The translations under genes were made by a program, and so were the position numbers. The notes below the pieces were generated by a model. That model did no database searches. It was given only the letters and a program-made list of their open reading frames with translations, and was not told the origin of the DNA. 64,000 nucleotides of DNA from Clostridiales bacterium (lineage in GTDB: Bacteria; Bacillota; Clostridia; Peptostreptococcales; Anaerovoracaceae): the NCBI GenBank assembly GCA_009911365.1, contig QXXF01000005.1, forward strand, positions 1-64,000, read 5' to 3'. This document shows, piece by piece, positions 34,454 through 44,922 of this stretch; positions within the stretch are counted from its first letter, which is position 1, and every line of letters begins with the position of its first letter.

Positions 34454-35923
34454 ATGATTACCAATGCGATTCTCTTTTTGATACTCTGTTCGTTTGCGTT
34501 TATACCCTTGGCCTTAGGTGAATATGCCCGAGGCAGGTCTGTGCTTTCCACTGAAGATTTTTTTCTTCAGGGAAGAAAACTAGGGCTTTTTACCATGTAT
34601 GCGACTACTTTCGCCACATGGATGAGCGCGTTTGCCTTCATGGGGGGAATCACTTATATTTATGAGCAGGGGCCGATCTACATGACGACGATCGGGTGGG
34701 ACGCATTGTTTGCCGTGCTTTTTGTCGTATTGGGACGGAGAATATGGCATTATGGAAAGGTGCATCACTATACGACACCTACTGATTTTTTCAGTGACAT
34801 TTATGATTCTAAAGCTTTAAATTTGTTGGTGACAGCTATTACGGTCATTTGCACCTTGGTATATTTGCAGGTGCAAATCGTAGGTGGGCTGCAAGTCATG
34901 GTGGTCGCGACAGGCGGCCTAGTGAGATGGTACGCGGGCGGCATCATCTTTTTCGCGATCCTGGTGATTTACTTGTGGGCAGGCGGCTTACGTGCGATTG
35001 CTCTGACAGACATTTTTTATGGCGTATTGATGGTAACCGCTATTTTAAGTTCAGGCGTATTTTTGATAAAAACGGCAGGCGGTACAGAAGCAGTGTTTAC
35101 GGAGCTTATTCAGCGGGATCCGGCCAATGTGTCCATGATAGGAGAGAACAGCGGGCAGAGCGCGCTGCGGTGGATTTCTCTTTTCATTATTGTGCCAACG
35201 GGTGCTTTTTTAGGTCCGCAGATATGGATCAGGAATTATGCGGCTGTCTCGGAAAAGAATTTTAACGGCCTTCCATTGCTTTTATACATTTCGTCAATTG
35301 TCTGCGTAGGAACACTGCTGGCTGGGAGCGCGAGCATAGTCATGGCAGAAGATGCTTCTGACCCCGGTACTGTACTGATTCAGTTATTGCGGTGTCATGC
35401 GGGACCTTTCTTTCAGGCTTTCATCATCGTAGGTATCTACGCTTCGATTTTTTCTACGGCCAATTCGCAGATCCATGCGCTGTCCACAGTTTATACAGTG
35501 GACATATACAGGAAGTATATTAACAACAAGGCTCCTGACAGGAAACAGGTGTCAGTGGCAAAATGGATGGTGCTACTGGTTTCTGTTCTGTCGTACATCC
35601 TTATGATTTTGATTCCGCAGAGCATATTTGATCTGGCCATCATGGCAATGGGGGGATCGGCGCAACTGCTAATTCCCCTTTTGGGTGCGCTTTTCTGGAA
35701 ACGGTCTACTGCTGCCGCAGCTGTCGCTGGGCTGCTTTGCGGAGAAGGTGCCTTTTTCGCCACAGCGATCATTATACGATGGGATAGCAGCATATGTGGG
35801 CTGTTGGGAATGTTGGTGAATCTGGCGTTTTTCATTTTCTTCTCTCTGATAGATAGGCCAAGGACGACTGTATTTCGAAAAATTGAACGATATAAAAGAG
35901 AGTATCGGCAGCGGGGTTATTGA
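34454..35923 (+). CDS. sodium:solute symporter (SSS family)
   Basis: The 489-residue protein has about 13 membrane segments and SSS motifs: RSVLSTEDFFLQGRKLG, FATWMSAFAFMGGITYIYEQG, and LWAGGLRAIALTDIFYG broken by a Gly pair. It is similar to bacterial PutP/PanF-like carriers; the substrate is not predictable. Starts at 34442 and 34454 are possible, the latter better spaced from GGGGA. It diverges from the histidine kinase gene, so regulation by that system is likely. Confidence 0.85.
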   Translation: MITNAILFLILCSFAFIPLALGEYARGRSVLSTEDFFLQGRKLGLFTMYATTFATWMSAFAFMGGITYIYEQGPIYMTTIGWDALFAVLFVVLGRRIWHYGKVHHYTTPTDFFSDIYDSKALNLLVTAITVICTLVYLQVQIVGGLQVMVVATGGLVRWYAGGIIFFAILVIYLWAGGLRAIALTDIFYGVLMVTAILSSGVFLIKTAGGTEAVFTELIQRDPANVSMIGENSGQSALRWISLFIIVPTGAFLGPQIWIRNYAAVSEKNFNGLPLLLYISSIVCVGTLLAGSASIVMAEDASDPGTVLIQLLRCHAGPFFQAFIIVGIYASIFSTANSQIHALSTVYTVDIYRKYINNKAPDRKQVSVAKWMVLLVSVLSYILMILIPQSIFDLAIMAMGGSAQLLIPLLGALFWKRSTAAAAVAGLLCGEGAFFATAIIIRWDSSICGLLGMLVNLAFFIFFSLIDRPRTTVFRKIERYKREYRQRGY

Positions 35924-35938
35924 AACTCCGCTGTTTTG
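35909..35938 (+). terminator. terminator overlapping the symporter stop codon
   Basis: CAGCGGGGTT pairs with AACTCCGCTG (one G-U) and is followed by TTTTG. Confidence 0.65.
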
Positions 35939-36092
35939 TGGTATTCGCAAAACTTTAGATGTTTTTAAAAGGAACTTTAAATCTACTTTAAATGTGGCTG
36001 TTCTTCATTGAAAGATGTCGAAATATTTTTTAAAATGAATCATAAGTTATTTTTCTAAATATTCTACAGGTTTATGTCAGGAGGTAGTGTTT

Positions 36093-36260
36093 ATGATTAT
36101 AGGAATGCCTGTCAATACGTTCTTAGCGATTCTTATCTGGCCTTTTGTTTATATCATCACAGCTATCGTTATTTATAATGTGATGAAACGACAGGACGCC
36201 ATGATAGACGACACGGAATTTGGAGAAAGCATAGATGGCGGAAAGGGGGAACCGTCATGA
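36093..36260 (+). CDS. 55-residue micro-protein coupled to the second symporter
   Basis: ATG 36093 after AGGAGG begins a 55-codon frame: MIIGMPVNTFLAIL, a single membrane helix WPFVYIITAIVIYNVM, then an acidic, soluble tail ending GKGEPS. Its stop overlaps the next start in ATGA, so the symporter is translationally coupled to it. The arrangement resembles small accessory subunits seen with SSS carriers. Evidence of function is context only. Confidence 0.7.
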   Translation: MIIGMPVNTFLAILIWPFVYIITAIVIYNVMKRQDAMIDDTEFGESIDGGKGEPS

Positions 36261-37852
36261 GAGTAGAAGTCATCGTACTTATCCTGTATTTTATCGGTAT
36301 GATTGCCATGGGACTTTATTGGAACAGAAAATCCAAGAGTTCAGAAGATTTTATGTTAGGCGGCAGATCCATGGGACCCCTAGTGACAGCGCTTACTTTG
36401 CAAACTACTGCCATGAGTGGATTCATGTTCATGGGCGGTCCGTCAGAAGCTTATGCAATGGGATATTTTGCCATATTCTATGCGGTAGGCGATGGCGCGG
36501 GGGGAATGATCAACCTGACTGTCTTGGGAAGGAGAATGAGGAGGCTTTCTCAGCTGTTGGACTGCATTTCGCCAATTGAATACTTAGAAAAGAGATATGA
36601 ATCCATACCGGTTAAAATCATTGGATGCATCATTGCGGTCATTGGACTTTCCTGTTATGTGCTAGGGCAGTTTATGGCAACAGGCAAAACGTTAGTGTCG
36701 CTATTTGGTTTTCCTCTTGAAATTGGTTTGATTTGCGGCGTAATCGTGATCTTGTTCTATACGTTCGTAGGGGGATACTTTGCCGTTGCCTGGACAGACG
36801 TGATCCAGGGATTCATTATGATTGGTTCCTTGATTCTGATTTTCATACTGATGATGATGGATTTAGGATGGTTCAATGGGTTAAACGCCAAGTTAGCAGC
36901 AATTGATCCAACTTTATTGAGCGTATGGGGCAGAGGAAACGAGTATGAAGGTGGTTATGGCGTAATCGCCGGGGCAGTAGGAATTTATCTGGTTGGATAC
37001 ATGGGACTGCCGCATAGTGTAAACAAGCATATGGCAATGTCTTCTCCAAAGGCGGCTAAGACTTCTGTTGTTTATGCGACGATTTGGACGCAGTTGTTCT
37101 GCTTCATTCCATACTTCCTGGGATTAGGCGGATTGATTATTTTCACTGCGGACCCTGCGGGTTTGATTAATGGTGACGCTGAAATGGTTATCCCATCCTT
37201 GGCGCAGATGATGTTTCCAGGCGTGATTTCCGGCATCGTATTGACAGCGATTATGTCAGCCATTATGAGTACAGTAGCAGCCTTGATGCTTTTGATCGCC
37301 ACCATTGTTTCCATTGATTTTTACAAGAGATGGCTCCGTCCAAACGCAAGCGACAAGAGCGTGGTAGTGGTTTCTAGGGCAACCATTATTGTTGTTGGTA
37401 TTGTAGGAATCACAATTGCGATCCTTAACCCGCCAGGCGTGTTTGATTTGATTGTCGATACCTTTAGCTTCATGGGATGCGCGTTCCTGCCTAGTTATGT
37501 ATGCGCGATTTGGTGGAAGAAAGCCAATGCCACTGGCTCCGTTGCCTCCATGGTTCTTGGCGGCGTTACTGTGCAGGTATGGTCCTCAATGGATCTAGCC
37601 GTGTCTACTGGCATGCACCAGTTCTTCGTTGGATTCATCGTATCCTGGCTGGCGATGATCATCTTCTCCCATTTTGGAAAACCAACGAGTCCGGAGATCA
37701 AGGATTTGATGGAACGGGCAAAGGGCAAGAAAGTCACTGTGTCCAAGAAGGTGCAAATGTCTTCCTCCAAGCATTTGTCAACAGAAAACAAAGCGATCAC
37801 ACAGTTTGTTTTTAGTCGGCAAGACTCGATGGCCAGCGAAAACGTATTCTAA
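36257..37852 (+). CDS. sodium:solute symporter (PutP-like)
   Basis: The 531-residue carrier has about 13 membrane segments. Motifs are SEDFMLGGRSMGPLVTALT, TTAMSGFMFMGGPSEAY, FVGGYFAVAWTDVIQG (sodium-site region) and GYMGLPHSVNKHMAM. It resembles PutP-type and pantothenate-type symporters; the substrate is unknown. The C-terminal 60 residues are charged and cytosolic. It is translationally coupled to the upstream 55-residue protein. Confidence 0.87.
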   Translation: MRVEVIVLILYFIGMIAMGLYWNRKSKSSEDFMLGGRSMGPLVTALTLQTTAMSGFMFMGGPSEAYAMGYFAIFYAVGDGAGGMINLTVLGRRMRRLSQLLDCISPIEYLEKRYESIPVKIIGCIIAVIGLSCYVLGQFMATGKTLVSLFGFPLEIGLICGVIVILFYTFVGGYFAVAWTDVIQGFIMIGSLILIFILMMMDLGWFNGLNAKLAAIDPTLLSVWGRGNEYEGGYGVIAGAVGIYLVGYMGLPHSVNKHMAMSSPKAAKTSVVYATIWTQLFCFIPYFLGLGGLIIFTADPAGLINGDAEMVIPSLAQMMFPGVISGIVLTAIMSAIMSTVAALMLLIATIVSIDFYKRWLRPNASDKSVVVVSRATIIVVGIVGITIAILNPPGVFDLIVDTFSFMGCAFLPSYVCAIWWKKANATGSVASMVLGGVTVQVWSSMDLAVSTGMHQFFVGFIVSWLAMIIFSHFGKPTSPEIKDLMERAKGKKVTVSKKVQMSSSKHLSTENKAITQFVFSRQDSMASENVF

Positions 37853-37891
37853 TAGTTTGTTGGGAGCATAGAGGAATGACAAGGGGTGACA

Positions 37892-37917
37892 GCAGGGCGG
37901 CAATCATGCCGTCCTGC
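37892..37917 (+). terminator. possible terminator after the symporter
   Basis: GCAGGGCGGCA pairs with TGCCGTCCTGC (one G-U, ATCA loop); followed by only GTTTGTC, so termination is uncertain. Confidence 0.45.
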
Positions 37918-37962
37918 GTTTGTCTGAGAAGAAAAGGCAACTGGAAGGACGGTGGAGAGGTT

Positions 37963-38526
37963 ATGATAAAAAGCAAGATCTTGAAATGTGGATACTCTGC
38001 CAGGGGCGCATTGTTATTACTTCTGCGCACGGACCCTAACCTGGATTTGCAAAGCGTGGAAGAAGTGTACTACCCTTATGTTCGGTTACGGTATATGATT
38101 ACAGTGGGAAAGGGTAAAAAGATCGCTCGTTTAAATAAGATTTCCGATTGCGTCATTGACCGGGTGTCTGGTTCCACTTATGAGAGCAGAGATGAAGCGA
38201 ATTTTGAAGAAGTGGAATTTTCGGAAGATCAGGCACTGGCGATTCAGGTCTCGATGTGCGAATGCTATGAGATCGGCCATGGGTTTACGCTGAAACAGTA
38301 TATTGGTAAGGCTAGGCTCATGCTTACGCCTAAGATGCGAATTATTGAAGAAGATGTGTTTTACAAGAAATTTTATGTCGCAGGATGTCTTGATGACAAG
38401 GGACAATCTTATTATATTTTGGTGGATAGCGTGGATGGCGGGCTGTCTGTGTTGGATCACGGAACGCAGACAGAGGGGCTTTTGCCATCAGAGCAAACGT
38501 CTGGGCCGCAAGGGGTCTTTGAATAA
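37963..38526 (+). CDS. hypothetical protein
   Basis: The 187-residue soluble protein has no recognised domain. It has a beta-rich central part (VYYPYVRLRYMITVGKGKK) and a second half with FYKKFYVAGCLDDKG and YYILVDSVDGGL. ATG 37963 is chosen because GGAGAGG precedes it. It lies between the symporter and a bidirectional terminator and may share the symporter transcript. Confidence 0.65.
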   Translation: MIKSKILKCGYSARGALLLLLRTDPNLDLQSVEEVYYPYVRLRYMITVGKGKKIARLNKISDCVIDRVSGSTYESRDEANFEEVEFSEDQALAIQVSMCECYEIGHGFTLKQYIGKARLMLTPKMRIIEEDVFYKKFYVAGCLDDKGQSYYILVDSVDGGLSVLDHGTQTEGLLPSEQTSGPQGVFE

Positions 38527-38571
38527 CTTGCGACTGGATTCAGAAAATGATATAAAAGGTGAAACCCATGG

Positions 38572-38612
38572 AAAAAATGAGTAGAAGCATACTAGGCTTC
38601 AGCTCATTTTTT
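38572..38612. terminator. bidirectional terminator
   Basis: AAAAAATGAG (38572-38581) pairs with CTCATTTTTT (38603-38612), with inner GAAGC/GCTTC pairing. It ends the hypothetical gene at left and overlaps the stop of the minus-strand gene at right. Confidence 0.75.
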
Positions 38613-39116
38613 CTTCTTTTTTCGTTTTGCTTTTTGCTTGGCTTTTGAAGCAGCCTCAATACGGGCGGCTCTTATCTCTTCTGGCGTTCTCTTTGGGTGG
38701 GCCAGGATGGCATCAATATCCGCGCCTTGCCCAGGGGGCGGAACGTCTAGACGCTTGCGCCGCATAGCGTCGTAAAGCAGTTCCTTTGATCTTGGAGAAA
38801 CATGGGAAGAAAAGTTGATTTTGTTATAAAGATTGATTAAATGAGTTGGCCCTAGCATCCGTTTTACGTCAAAGGTGATATTCATCAGTTTGGCAAAGTT
38901 CACAGTATTTTCATCGTTCACATGGGCATCTACTTTTCTCCAAGCGCGTTTCAGTAGATTGATGGTGAAAATTAGGTAAATGATGACCGTGATCATAATA
39001 TAGGGTAACACCATGCGTGCGTTCATCTTGATGATGCGGTAAACCCCCTCGTTTGGTAAGGCAAAATAAACACCTGCTAGAACGATCATTAAAAGAATCC
39101 ATTTATTTCTGCTCAT
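38604..39116 (-). CDS. membrane protein with lysine-rich tail
   Basis: The 170-residue protein has two hydrophobic segments near the N-terminus (WILLMIVLAGVYFALP and VLPYIMITVIIYLIF). A soluble helical region follows, and the last 25 residues are very basic (KAKQKAKRKKKKK). ATG 39116 follows GGAGG. No family recognised. The polybasic tail may bind nucleic acid or anionic lipid, which is speculation. Confidence 0.65.
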   Translation of the reverse strand: MSRNKWILLMIVLAGVYFALPNEGVYRIIKMNARMVLPYIMITVIIYLIFTINLLKRAWRKVDAHVNDENTVNFAKLMNITFDVKRMLGPTHLINLYNKINFSSHVSPRSKELLYDAMRRKRLDVPPPGQGADIDAILAHPKRTPEEIRAARIEAASKAKQKAKRKKKKK

Positions 39117-39324
39117 AATGCGCCTCCGGGAAAAATTAGCTTCATTATACACGGGTTCTGGGAAAAAGAAAACTTAAGTTTTCTCTAAATCGTATCCATT
39201 GACGGAAACTCGGTCCAAATGCGCACGAAACGTAATGTTATGGAAAATGCGTTTGTCTAATTAGAAAAGCGAGAGTTTATCAACTGTAGAACTGAAGAAT
39301 TTTGTGATTTTTCCTTTCTACCCC

Positions 39325-39353
39325 TTTTCATTTTCCCACAAATAGGATATACT
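39325..39353 (+). promoter_or_regulatory. possible promoter for the CorC/HlyC gene
   Basis: TTTTCA (39325-39330), 17 bases, TATACT (39348-39353); weak -35 match. Confidence 0.35.
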
Positions 39354-39406
39354 AAGATATTAATAACTTTAACAGATTTCACATACTTTGGAGGAAACAT
39401 TTTAAC

Positions 39407-40687
39407 ATGGAAAGTCACATAATTGTGGACATCATTGCGATCGTCGTTCTCGTTATGTTGTCCGCGTATTTTTCAGCGACAGAAACCGCATTTACCTCGC
39501 TGAACCGGATCCGAGTCAAAAACATGGCAGGCGAAGGGAACAAGCGGGCGGAGCTGGTCTTGAGGCTGGAAGAAAATTATGATAAACTGCTCACCACGAT
39601 TCTCATTGGAAATAATATCGTCAACATCTCCATGACGGCCATCGCAACGGTTCTCTTTGTAGAATTGTTCGGAGCTTACGGCCCAACCTTGTCAACTGTG
39701 GTCATCACCATCGTGGTTCTGATTTTTGGTGAAATCTCGCCAAAGAACATTGCCAAAGAATCCGCAGAAAGTTTTTCTATGTTTTCTGCGCCAGTGATCC
39801 GAATCTTGATGGTATTGCTGACTCCTATCAATTTTCTCTTTACAAAATGGCAGGGCATGCTGGCCCGCTTGTTCAATCTGGAAGATGATCGTACCATTAC
39901 GGAAAACGAACTGCTGACTATCGTAGAAGAGGCGGAAACCATCGGCGGTATCGATAACGAGCAGAGCGAACTGATTCAAAACGCCATTGAATTCAATGAA
40001 CTAGAGGCGTCGGACGTGTTGACTCCTAGGGTGGACATGGAAGCTATCGAAGTTTCTGAATCAAAAGAAGAGGTGGCAAAGCTATTCAAAAAGACAGGCT
40101 TTTCTCGCCTGCCGGTTTATGAAGACGACATTGACAAAATCATGGGCGTCCTGAACCAGAAGGATTTCCACAATTATATCGCAGGGACCAGCAAAAACAT
40201 TTCTGACTATGTGATGCCAGTAGTTTTCGTGGCTGGCAGCATCAAAGTACCTGCTCTTTTGAAAAAAATGCAGCAGATGAAGACTCACATGGCCATTGTG
40301 ATCGATGAATATGGCGGAACGGAGGGCCTGGTCACTATGGAAGATATGATCGAAGAGTTGGTGGGCGAGATCTACGATGAACACGATGCGGTTATGGCTC
40401 AAGAGATCATCCCGCTGCAGAACGGCAGCTATCGGGTGAAATGCAATGCCAGCGTCGCCAAGGTGTTGGATTTCTTTGATATTGAAGAAGACATGGATGT
40501 GCAGACCGTCAATGGATGGGTCGTTGTCCAGCTGGACAAGCTGCCAGTGAAAAATGACACCTTCCAGCAGCAGATCGAAGATAAATTATTAAAAGTTAGA
40601 GTGACAAAGGCAGATGACCGCAAAGCGTTGGAAATCAACTTGGTTGTGGAAGAAATAGAAGATGAAGAAGAAAAGAAAGGGGAATAA
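39407..40687 (+). CDS. CNNM/CorC-HlyC family transporter-associated protein
   Basis: The 426-residue protein has an N-terminal DUF21 membrane domain with four hydrophobic segments (SAYFSATETAFTSLNRIR, GNNIVNISMTAIATV). A CBS pair follows (VLTPRVDMEAIEV, MAIVIDEYGGTEGLVTMED) and then a C-terminal CorC_HlyC domain. The family is linked to Mg2+/Co2+ efflux and not to haemolysis. It lies six bases upstream of secA, so both probably share a transcript. Confidence 0.9.
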   Translation: MESHIIVDIIAIVVLVMLSAYFSATETAFTSLNRIRVKNMAGEGNKRAELVLRLEENYDKLLTTILIGNNIVNISMTAIATVLFVELFGAYGPTLSTVVITIVVLIFGEISPKNIAKESAESFSMFSAPVIRILMVLLTPINFLFTKWQGMLARLFNLEDDRTITENELLTIVEEAETIGGIDNEQSELIQNAIEFNELEASDVLTPRVDMEAIEVSESKEEVAKLFKKTGFSRLPVYEDDIDKIMGVLNQKDFHNYIAGTSKNISDYVMPVVFVAGSIKVPALLKKMQQMKTHMAIVIDEYGGTEGLVTMEDMIEELVGEIYDEHDAVMAQEIIPLQNGSYRVKCNASVAKVLDFFDIEEDMDVQTVNGWVVVQLDKLPVKNDTFQQQIEDKLLKVRVTKADDRKALEINLVVEEIEDEEEKKGE

Positions 40688-40693
40688 AAGACT

Positions 40694-43450
40694 ATGAGCT
40701 TGATGGAAAAAATATTTGGCGACCTGAATGCCAAGGAGGTAAAAAAGGTTGCGAAAATCGCAGATAAAGTAGAAGCTTACGATGAACAGATGCAGGCCTT
40801 GACCGATGAAGAACTCCGAGGAAAAACCGTGGAGTTCAAGGATCGGCTACAAAAGGGGGAGACTTTGGATGAAATTTTGCCCGAGGCCTTTGCCGTGTGC
40901 CGGGAAGGGGCGGTCAGGAGCCTAGGCATGAAGCACTTTAGGGTGCAGCTCATCGGCGGCATTGTCCTGCATCAGGGACGGATCGCAGAAATGAAAACTG
41001 GTGAAGGTAAGACCCTAGTAGCCACGCTTCCTGTTTATTTGAACGCTTTGGAAGGAAAAGGCGTGCATGTGGTGACGGTCAACGATTACCTGGCAAAGCG
41101 AGACATGGACTGGATGGGAAAGCTCTACAATTTCCTGGGCTTGACCGTAGGCTGCGTCATTCACGGCATCAGCGAGGAAGAGCGGAAAGCGGCCTATGAC
41201 GCGGACATTACGTACGGGACCAACAACGAATACGGATTTGATTATCTGCGGGACAATATGGTCCTTTACAAAGAGGACATGATGCAGAGAGAACTGAATT
41301 ACGCCATTGTTGACGAGGTGGACTCCATTCTCATCGATGAAGCGAGAACGCCGCTGATCATTTCCGGCCAGGGCGGAAAGTCCACGGATATGTACAAGAC
41401 CGCTGACCGCTTTGTCAAGGGTCTGCAGGTGGAGACTGACTTTACCATAGAAGAAAAGGATAAGCAGGTTTCCCTGACAGAGGAAGGTGTCAGCAAGTGC
41501 GAAGCATATTTTAACGTGGAAAACTTTTCCGACCCGGAAAACATGGAAATCAATCACCATGTGCTGCAGGCTTTGAAGGCTAGGAATCTGATGAAGCGCG
41601 ATGTGGACTATATCATCAAAGACGGAGAGATCGTGATTGTAGACGAATTCACAGGCCGTCTCATGTTCGGAAGGCGCTACAGCGATGGGCTCCATCAGGC
41701 CATCGAAGCAAAAGAGGGCGTATTGGTGAGGTCCGAGTCCAAGACCCTGGCTACCATTACCCTGCAAAACTATTTCCGCATGTACCAAAAGTTGGCAGGA
41801 ATGACTGGTACGGCAAAGACCGAGGAAGACGAATTTCGGGACATTTATAACATGGACGTTGTGGTGGTGCCTACCAACATGCCGATTGCCAGAGATGACC
41901 AGCAGGATTCAGTTTACAGCACGGAAGCTGGAAAATACAGATCCATTGTCAACAAAGTGGTGGAAGCCCATGAAACGGGCCAGCCTGTGCTAGTGGGCAC
42001 GGTTTCCATCGAAAAATCGGAGATCATCGCCACCAGTCTCAAAAAGCGGGGCATCAAGAATTTCAATGTCCTCAATGCCAAGCATCATGAAAAGGAAGCG
42101 GAAATCATTGCAGAAGCCGGCCGTCTCAACGCTATTACCATTGCCACCAACATGGCGGGTCGAGGCACGGACATTATTCTGGGTGGCAACCCAGAATTCG
42201 AGGCCAAACGGGAAATGCGCAAGAACGGCTATGATGCGGAAACCATCGCCTTTGCCACCGGATTCGTGCAGACGGATGATCCGGAACTTTTGAAAGCAAG
42301 AGAAGAATTTAACCGTCTTCATGAAAAATACAAGGAAGAGCGAAAGGAAGAACAGGAAAAAGTTCGGGAGCTGGGCGGTCTTTGCATCATTGGCACGGAG
42401 CGGCACGAATCCCGAAGGATCGACAATCAGCTGCGAGGCCGTTCCGGAAGACAGGGCGACCCGGGACGCACCCAGTTCTGCATTTCCCTAGAAGATGAAT
42501 TGATGCGTCTTTTCGGAGGAGAAAAGATGCAGAATGTTGTAAAACGTTTGGGCGTAGGTGAAGACGAGCCAATTGAAGCTGGAATGATCACCAGGTCTAT
42601 TGAAGGTGCGCAGAAAAAGGTGGAGGGCCGCAACTTCTCCATCCGTAAATACGTGCTCCAGTACGACAATGTCATGAACAAACAGAGAGAGATCATTTAC
42701 GGTGAGCGGAAGAAAGTGCTCTTTGGAGAAGATTTGCGGGAGGATATCACCAGCATGACTCACGAGCTAATCGATGAGTGCGTGGATCCAATCACCATCG
42801 CTTCCCGGTTTTCTGAAGAATGGGACTTTGATACGCTAAATGAAGGGCTGAAGAAGATTTCTCCAGACTTCAAACCGTTGGCCTATTCGGAGGATGATCT
42901 GAAAGGTCTGTCACCAGAAGGGTTGAAGCAGGATATCTACGATACTTTCGAAACATTGTACCAGGCAAAAGAGGCGGAGATCGGTGTCGAGAAATTGCGG
43001 GAAATCGAGCGTATGATCCTGATCCGAGTGGTGGACAACAAGTGGATGGATCACATTGATGCCATGGATCAGCTGAAAAGCGGTATTGGGCTACGGGCAT
43101 TGGGACAGCAAGATCCGGCTGCGGCATATGCGCAGGAAGGCTTTGACATGTTCGAGCTGATGGTTCAGTCCATCAAGGAAGAAACCGTGAAATTCTGCTA
43201 CAGCGTCACTGTCCAGACTACAACTCAAAGACGGGACATCCTGGGAACTGGTCAGGAACGTAAGGACGATTTCGTAGATGAAGGCCCTGTTATGGTGGAA
43301 GATGGAGAAATGCCAGAGGAAGCGGTGATCCCGGAACGAGAGAAAAAGCAGGAGCCTTATAGAAGAGAACATCCAAAGATCGGAAGAAACGACCCTTGTC
43401 CTTGCGGCTCTGGAAAGAAATACAAGAACTGCTGCGGTAAGAACGCATAA
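40694..43450 (+). CDS. secA: preprotein translocase ATPase SecA
   Basis: The 918-residue protein is full length. It has Walker A MKTGEGKT (100-107), [12 protein letters not shown], the cross-linking domain, motif [12 protein letters not shown] and [18 protein letters not shown]. The C-terminal zinc-binding motif is [13 protein letters not shown]. It drives Sec-dependent secretion of proteins such as the Big_2 surface protein and the M23 peptidase here. prfB, often next in Firmicutes, is absent; a terminator follows. Confidence 0.97.
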   Translation: MSLMEKIFGDLNAKEVKKVAKIADKVEAYDEQMQALTDEELRGKTVEFKDRLQKGETLDEILPEAFAVCREGAVRSLGMKHFRVQLIGGIVLHQGRIAEMKTGEGKTLVATLPVYLNALEGKGVHVVTVNDYLAKRDMDWMGKLYNFLGLTVGCVIHGISEEERKAAYDADITYGTNNEYGFDYLRDNMVLYKEDMMQRELNYAIVDEVDSILIDEARTPLIISGQGGKSTDMYKTADRFVKGLQVETDFTIEEKDKQVSLTEEGVSKCEAYFNVENFSDPENMEINHHVLQALKARNLMKRDVDYIIKDGEIVIVDEFTGRLMFGRRYSDGLHQAIEAKEGVLVRSESKTLATITLQNYFRMYQKLAGMTGTAKTEEDEFRDIYNMDVVVVPTNMPIARDDQQDSVYSTEAGKYRSIVNKVVEAHETGQPVLVGTVSIEKSEIIATSLKKRGIKNFNVLNAKHHEKEAEIIAEAGRLNAITIATNMAGRGTDIILGGNPEFEAKREMRKNGYDAETIAFATGFVQTDDPELLKAREEFNRLHEKYKEERKEEQEKVRELGGLCIIGTERHESRRIDNQLRGRSGRQGDPGRTQFCISLEDELMRLFGGEKMQNVVKRLGVGEDEPIEAGMITRSIEGAQKKVEGRNFSIRKYVLQYDNVMNKQREIIYGERKKVLFGEDLREDITSMTHELIDECVDPITIASRFSEEWDFDTLNEGLKKISPDFKPLAYSEDDLKGLSPEGLKQDIYDTFETLYQAKEAEIGVEKLREIERMILIRVVDNKWMDHIDAMDQLKSGIGLRALGQQDPAAAYAQEGFDMFELMVQSIKEETVKFCYSVTVQTTTQRRDILGTGQERKDDFVDEGPVMVEDGEMPEEAVIPEREKKQEPYRREHPKIGRNDPCPCGSGKKYKNCCGKNA

Positions 43451-43478
43451 AGGCTGAATTAAAAAATAAATGACTCAG

Positions 43479-43518
43479 TGGCTGCTGTGGGAATCCATAA
43501 CCTGCGGCAGCCATTTTT
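43479..43518 (+). terminator. terminator of secA
   Basis: TGGCTGC (43479-43485) pairs with GCAGCCA (43507-43513), with extra inner pairs, then TTTTT. Confidence 0.8.
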
Positions 43519-43614
43519 CATGTGCGGAAATATCCGATGAACAGCAAATAAAAACCGATTGTTTGGGGAAAACTACGCACATGACAAGAATGTAAAAAGG
43601 AGGAAATACACTTT

Positions 43615-44673
43615 ATGAAAGGATTTGCGATGCTAACCATCGGAAAGACCGGTTGGATTGAAAAAGACGTGCCAACATGTGGACCCAGCGATGCCATATG
43701 CAAGCCGATCGCCCTGGCACCCTGTACCTCAGACGTGCATACTGTATGGGCGGGCGCTTTAGGTGACAGGCATGATATGATACTTGGGCATGAGGCAGTC
43801 GGTGAAGTGGTGGAGGTCGGAACGTTAGTCAAAGATTTTAAAGTGGGAGACAAGGTACTGATTTCAGCGATCACTCCTGATTGGAATTCTTTGCAGGCTC
43901 AGGGGGGCTTCCCTATGCATTCAGGAGGCATGCTGGCTGGTTGGAAATTTTCCAATTTTAAGGATGGCGTGTTCGGAGAATTTTTCCATGTCAATGACGC
44001 AGACGGCAATCTGGCGCATTTGCCGGATGGCATGGACCTGGGCGCAGCTTGTATGATCAGCGATATGATACCTACTGGATTTCACGGATGTGAACTGGCA
44101 GAAGTGGAATTCGGAGATAATGTAGCAGTCATTGGTATCGGCCCTGTTGGACTGATGTCAGTCGCGGCCGCGGCCATCAGAGGGGCGGCCCATATCTACG
44201 CAGTAGGCTCCAGAAAAAATTGTGCGGATTTGGCAAAGGAGTTCGGCGCCACAGAGATCATCAATTATCGAGAAGGCGATATTGTGGAGCAGATCATGGA
44301 AAAGACTCACGGTGCGGGCGTGGATAAGGTTATTGTCGCGGGCGGAGATAACGGCACGTTTGATCAGGCCATCCGCATGCTAAAGCCAGGCGGCGTGATT
44401 GGCAACGTCAATTATCTGGGTGAAGGTGACTGGATCAACATCCCAAGAGGCGATTGGGGTTGCGGCATGGGTCACAAAAAGATCAACGGTGGGTTGATGC
44501 CAGGAGGAAGGCTTCGTTCCAAAAAGCTGGCAAGGCTCATACAAACCAATCGAATTCATCCTGAAAAACTGATCACCCATACCTTCCATGGACTGGAATG
44601 CGTGGATCAGGCACTGATGTTGATGAAAGATAAACCGAAAGATCTGATCAAACCATTGGTTCTGATCAATTAG
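43615..44673 (+). CDS. NADP-dependent secondary alcohol dehydrogenase (CbADH/TbADH-like)
   Basis: The 352-residue enzyme matches the tetrameric clostridial secondary alcohol dehydrogenase throughout. Zinc ligands are Cys37, His59, Glu60 and Asp150. The NADP-specific residues Gly198, Ser199, Arg200 and Tyr218 are all at the known positions. It interconverts ketones and secondary alcohols, for example acetone and 2-propanol. Start ATG 43615 follows AGGAGG. It is monocistronic, and the next gene is the disrupted oxidoreductase. Confidence 0.93.
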   Translation: MKGFAMLTIGKTGWIEKDVPTCGPSDAICKPIALAPCTSDVHTVWAGALGDRHDMILGHEAVGEVVEVGTLVKDFKVGDKVLISAITPDWNSLQAQGGFPMHSGGMLAGWKFSNFKDGVFGEFFHVNDADGNLAHLPDGMDLGAACMISDMIPTGFHGCELAEVEFGDNVAVIGIGPVGLMSVAAAAIRGAAHIYAVGSRKNCADLAKEFGATEIINYREGDIVEQIMEKTHGAGVDKVIVAGGDNGTFDQAIRMLKPGGVIGNVNYLGEGDWINIPRGDWGCGMGHKKINGGLMPGGRLRSKKLARLIQTNRIHPEKLITHTFHGLECVDQALMLMKDKPKDLIKPLVLIN

Positions 44674-44922
44674 AATAAGTGGGTCACAGTGAAGGCGCTT
44701 CATCCTGCGGACAAAGGTCTCGGAAAGGACTGCTTTAACACTGTTCTTTTCGGGGGCTTTGTTTGATTTGAAAGATTGTAGAAAAAGCTGCAAGGAAAGT
44801 TGTTTCATAATCAAGGCGTTGGTTGTGCCACAGGAACTATCGCAAAACAAGATTTCCGATGCTGTGATATATGGCAAAACCCTCAGTTTCTGCATATGCT
44901 AAAGGGATTGGGGGTATTTGAT

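Noticed and set aside
34327-34551. N-terminal extension of the histidine kinase
   Set aside because: It would cover the divergent control region, and the ATG at 34326 has an ideal ribosome binding site.
41015-41788. 257-codon minus-strand frame inside secA
   Set aside because: Antisense shadow of an unmistakable SecA coding sequence.
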